A stretch of DNA of 64,000 bases, taken from Fidelibacterota bacterium. GTDB taxonomy: Bacteria > Fidelibacterota > UBA8477 > JABMPR01. A program made the position numbers and the translations under genes. This document shows positions 62,676 to 64,000 of the stretch, piece after piece (position 1 is the first letter of the stretch; each line of letters begins with the position of its first letter). The stretch lies in the NCBI GenBank assembly GCA_016844945.1, contig JAERTJ010000037.1:1-64000 (forward strand), read 5' to 3'. The notes beneath the pieces are model-generated. The model had not been told where the DNA came from. It did no database searches and worked only from the letters and a program-made list of their open reading frames with translations.

Positions 62676-64000
62676 TTACCTTACAACGATATTTACAATC
62701 CTGTTTGGCACTACAATCTCTTTTACAATTGTTTTACCTTCCGTATGTTGCTGTATGGATCCTTGTTCATGAGCAAGCTTGAGAATTGAATCTTTATCAG
62801 CATCCAACTCAACTTCAATCTGTGCCCTCACCTTTCCATTGACCTGTACAGCCAATTTAATGAGGTCTTTCACAAGCAATTGCTCATCATACTCTGGCCA
62901 GGCTTTATAGGCGAGCTCCTCAGTATGACCCAAGAGCTGCCACATTTCTTCAGCAATATGCGGAGAAAAAGGATTTAATAGCTTAAGGAAACACTCTAGT
63001 GCAGATCTGGGCACTATGTCTAAACAACGTAAATGATTAGAAAATACCATCAATTGAGAAATTCCAGTATTAAACGCTAAGCCTTCGAGATCATTACCAA
63101 CCTTTTTAATGCTGGCATGCATCATGGTCAGAGTTTCGGTGTCCGGTTGTGCATCACTGAGTTCGATCAATGCTCCATTATCGTCTACAAAGTGTCTCCA
63201 TAAGCGATTCAAGAAACGATAAACACCTTCTATCCCACTGGTATTCCACGGCTTAGAGCGCTCTAATGGTCCCATAAACATTTCATATAAACGCATGGTA
63301 TCGGCACCGTATTGAGCGACAACCTCATCGGGATTAATCACATTTCCCCTAGATTTGGACATCTTTTCCCCATCCATTCCCAATATCATACCCTGATTTA
63401 CTAATTTTTGAAATGGCTCCCGGGTGGATACATATCCCAAATCGAAGAGTACCTTGTGCCAGAACCTCGCATATAACAGGTGCAATACAGCATGTTCAGC
63501 ACCACCGATATACAGATCAACGGGCATCCAATACTTTTCTTTTTCAAGATCCCAAGCCTGGTCATTATTATGGGGATCGATAAACCGTAAATAATACCAA
63601 CAAGACCCAGCCCACTGTGGCATTGTGTTGGTTTCACGCTTATATACCTTACCGGACGACGGGTCAACAACGTTTAACCACTCCTCCGCATTTGCCAGTG
63701 GACTCTCGCCCGTTCCAGATGGTTTGATCCGTTCAAGGACTGGAAGCGTCAATGGTAAGTCACTGTCTGACAGTGGGATAACATCATTCCCATCACGTAG
63801 AATTGGAAAGGGTTCACCCCAATATCGCTGACGTGAAAAAAGCCAGTCTCTTAACTTGTAATTGACAGCAATCTTCCCCTTACCTGTTTTCTCCAGCCAT
63901 TCACCTGTTTTTCTGATCGCAACTGAAGGTTTGAGGTCATTGATAGAAAAAGATCCATCTGAGGTAGCAGAATTGACCATAAAGCCATCTTCAATTTGTG
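62676..64000 (-). CDS. leuS: Leucyl-tRNA synthetase, C-terminal part (N-terminus outside window)
   Basis: About 440 C-terminal residues; the frame is open to the window edge. Visible are the end of the editing/catalytic region (DWLFSRQRYWGEPFP), YIGGAEHAVLHLLYARFWHKVL, the class I KMSKS loop GEKMSKSRGNVINPDEV, the anticodon-binding helical domain and the C-terminal domain with QVNGKVRAQIEV and VPNRIVNIVV. It charges tRNA-Leu. The first part of catalytic and editing domains lies beyond position 64000. Confidence 0.97.
   Translation of the reverse strand, partial: QIEDGFMVNSATSDGSFSINDLKPSVAIRKTGEWLEKTGKGKIAVNYKLRDWLFSRQRYWGEPFPILRDGNDVIPLSDSDLPLTLPVLERIKPSGTGESPLANAEEWLNVVDPSSGKVYKRETNTMPQWAGSCWYYLRFIDPHNNDQAWDLEKEKYWMPVDLYIGGAEHAVLHLLYARFWHKVLFDLGYVSTREPFQKLVNQGMILGMDGEKMSKSRGNVINPDEVVAQYGADTMRLYEMFMGPLERSKPWNTSGIEGVYRFLNRLWRHFVDDNGALIELSDAQPDTETLTMMHASIKKVGNDLEGLAFNTGISQLMVFSNHLRCLDIVPRSALECFLKLLNPFSPHIAEEMWQLLGHTEELAYKAWPEYDEQLLVKDLIKLAVQVNGKVRAQIEVELDADKDSILKLAHEQGSIQQHTEGKTIVKEIVVPNRIVNIVVR

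Noticed and set aside
1-64000. CRISPR arrays, prophage, insertion sequences or integron sites
   Set aside because: No regularly spaced repeats, integrase, transposase or capsid-like genes were seen in any frame.

Overview
The window is a chromosomal segment of a Gram-negative bacterium with a moderate, slightly AT-rich base composition. An outer membrane is shown by a TonB-dependent receptor, two Omp85-type barrels, a TamB-like protein, an LptE-like lipoprotein and several lipobox proteins. DUF4837, Gld-type ABC genes and Bacteroidota-style LptE point to the FCB side of the tree. Candidatus Neomarinimicrobiota (SAR406/Marinimicrobia) is my best guess, but it is inference; there is no rRNA here. 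Almost everything is housekeeping, tightly packed with many ATGA/GTGA stop-start overlaps, and there are no phage, IS or CRISPR loci.

Layout. 1-4.7 kb: end of an ABC-2 permease, thioredoxin, a TPP riboswitch controlling a TonB-dependent receptor, and a divergent WecB-like protein. 4.7-10.2 kb: a large receiver/PAS/GAF histidine kinase, LepA, and a CPBP protease. 10.3-18 kb: a giant barrel protein, an Omp85-like protein and RNase R joined by overlaps, then a DUF4837 lipoprotein. 18-23.8 kb: sugar and glycosyltransferase genes, AccA, a YbgC-type thioesterase and a queuosine-precursor transporter. 23.8-24.6 kb: two tRNA-Ser genes, a broken tRNA 3'-end copy carrying a palindromic insert, and a GIY-YIG nuclease. 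24.5-35.8 kb: SLC13 transporter, UvrB, a sigma-54 activator, LptE, AsnRS, a SLOG protein, NadE and DnaK. 36-41.6 kb: a TamB/Omp85 pair in which the Omp85 gene appears to start at ATT. 41.7-49.5 kb: TPR lipoprotein, then MoxR, DUF58, BatD-like, Gld-type ABC transporter and DUF4340. 49.5-57.3 kb (minus strand): a barrel protein, an acidic lipoprotein, SDR, sodium symporter, thiamine pyrophosphokinase, nucleoside kinase and parvulin. 57.4-64 kb: an AhpD-like gene interrupted by an in-frame TGA that looks like selenocysteine, a serine hydrolase, a CHASE2 cyclase, a tRNA Gln-Glu-Arg operon, CutA and the 3' part of LeuS.

The genes suggest a few connected themes. Thiamine salvage is represented at two distant loci: a riboswitch-controlled outer-membrane receptor, and a sodium symporter next to thiamine pyrophosphokinase. 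Envelope assembly is represented by TamB with Omp85, a second Omp85, LptE and a TPR lipoprotein. The three observations most worth following are the CxxU AhpD-like selenoprotein candidate with a SECIS-like hairpin, the tRNA/palindrome/GIY-YIG arrangement with a second palindrome beside tRNA-Arg, and the ATT start of the Omp85 gene.
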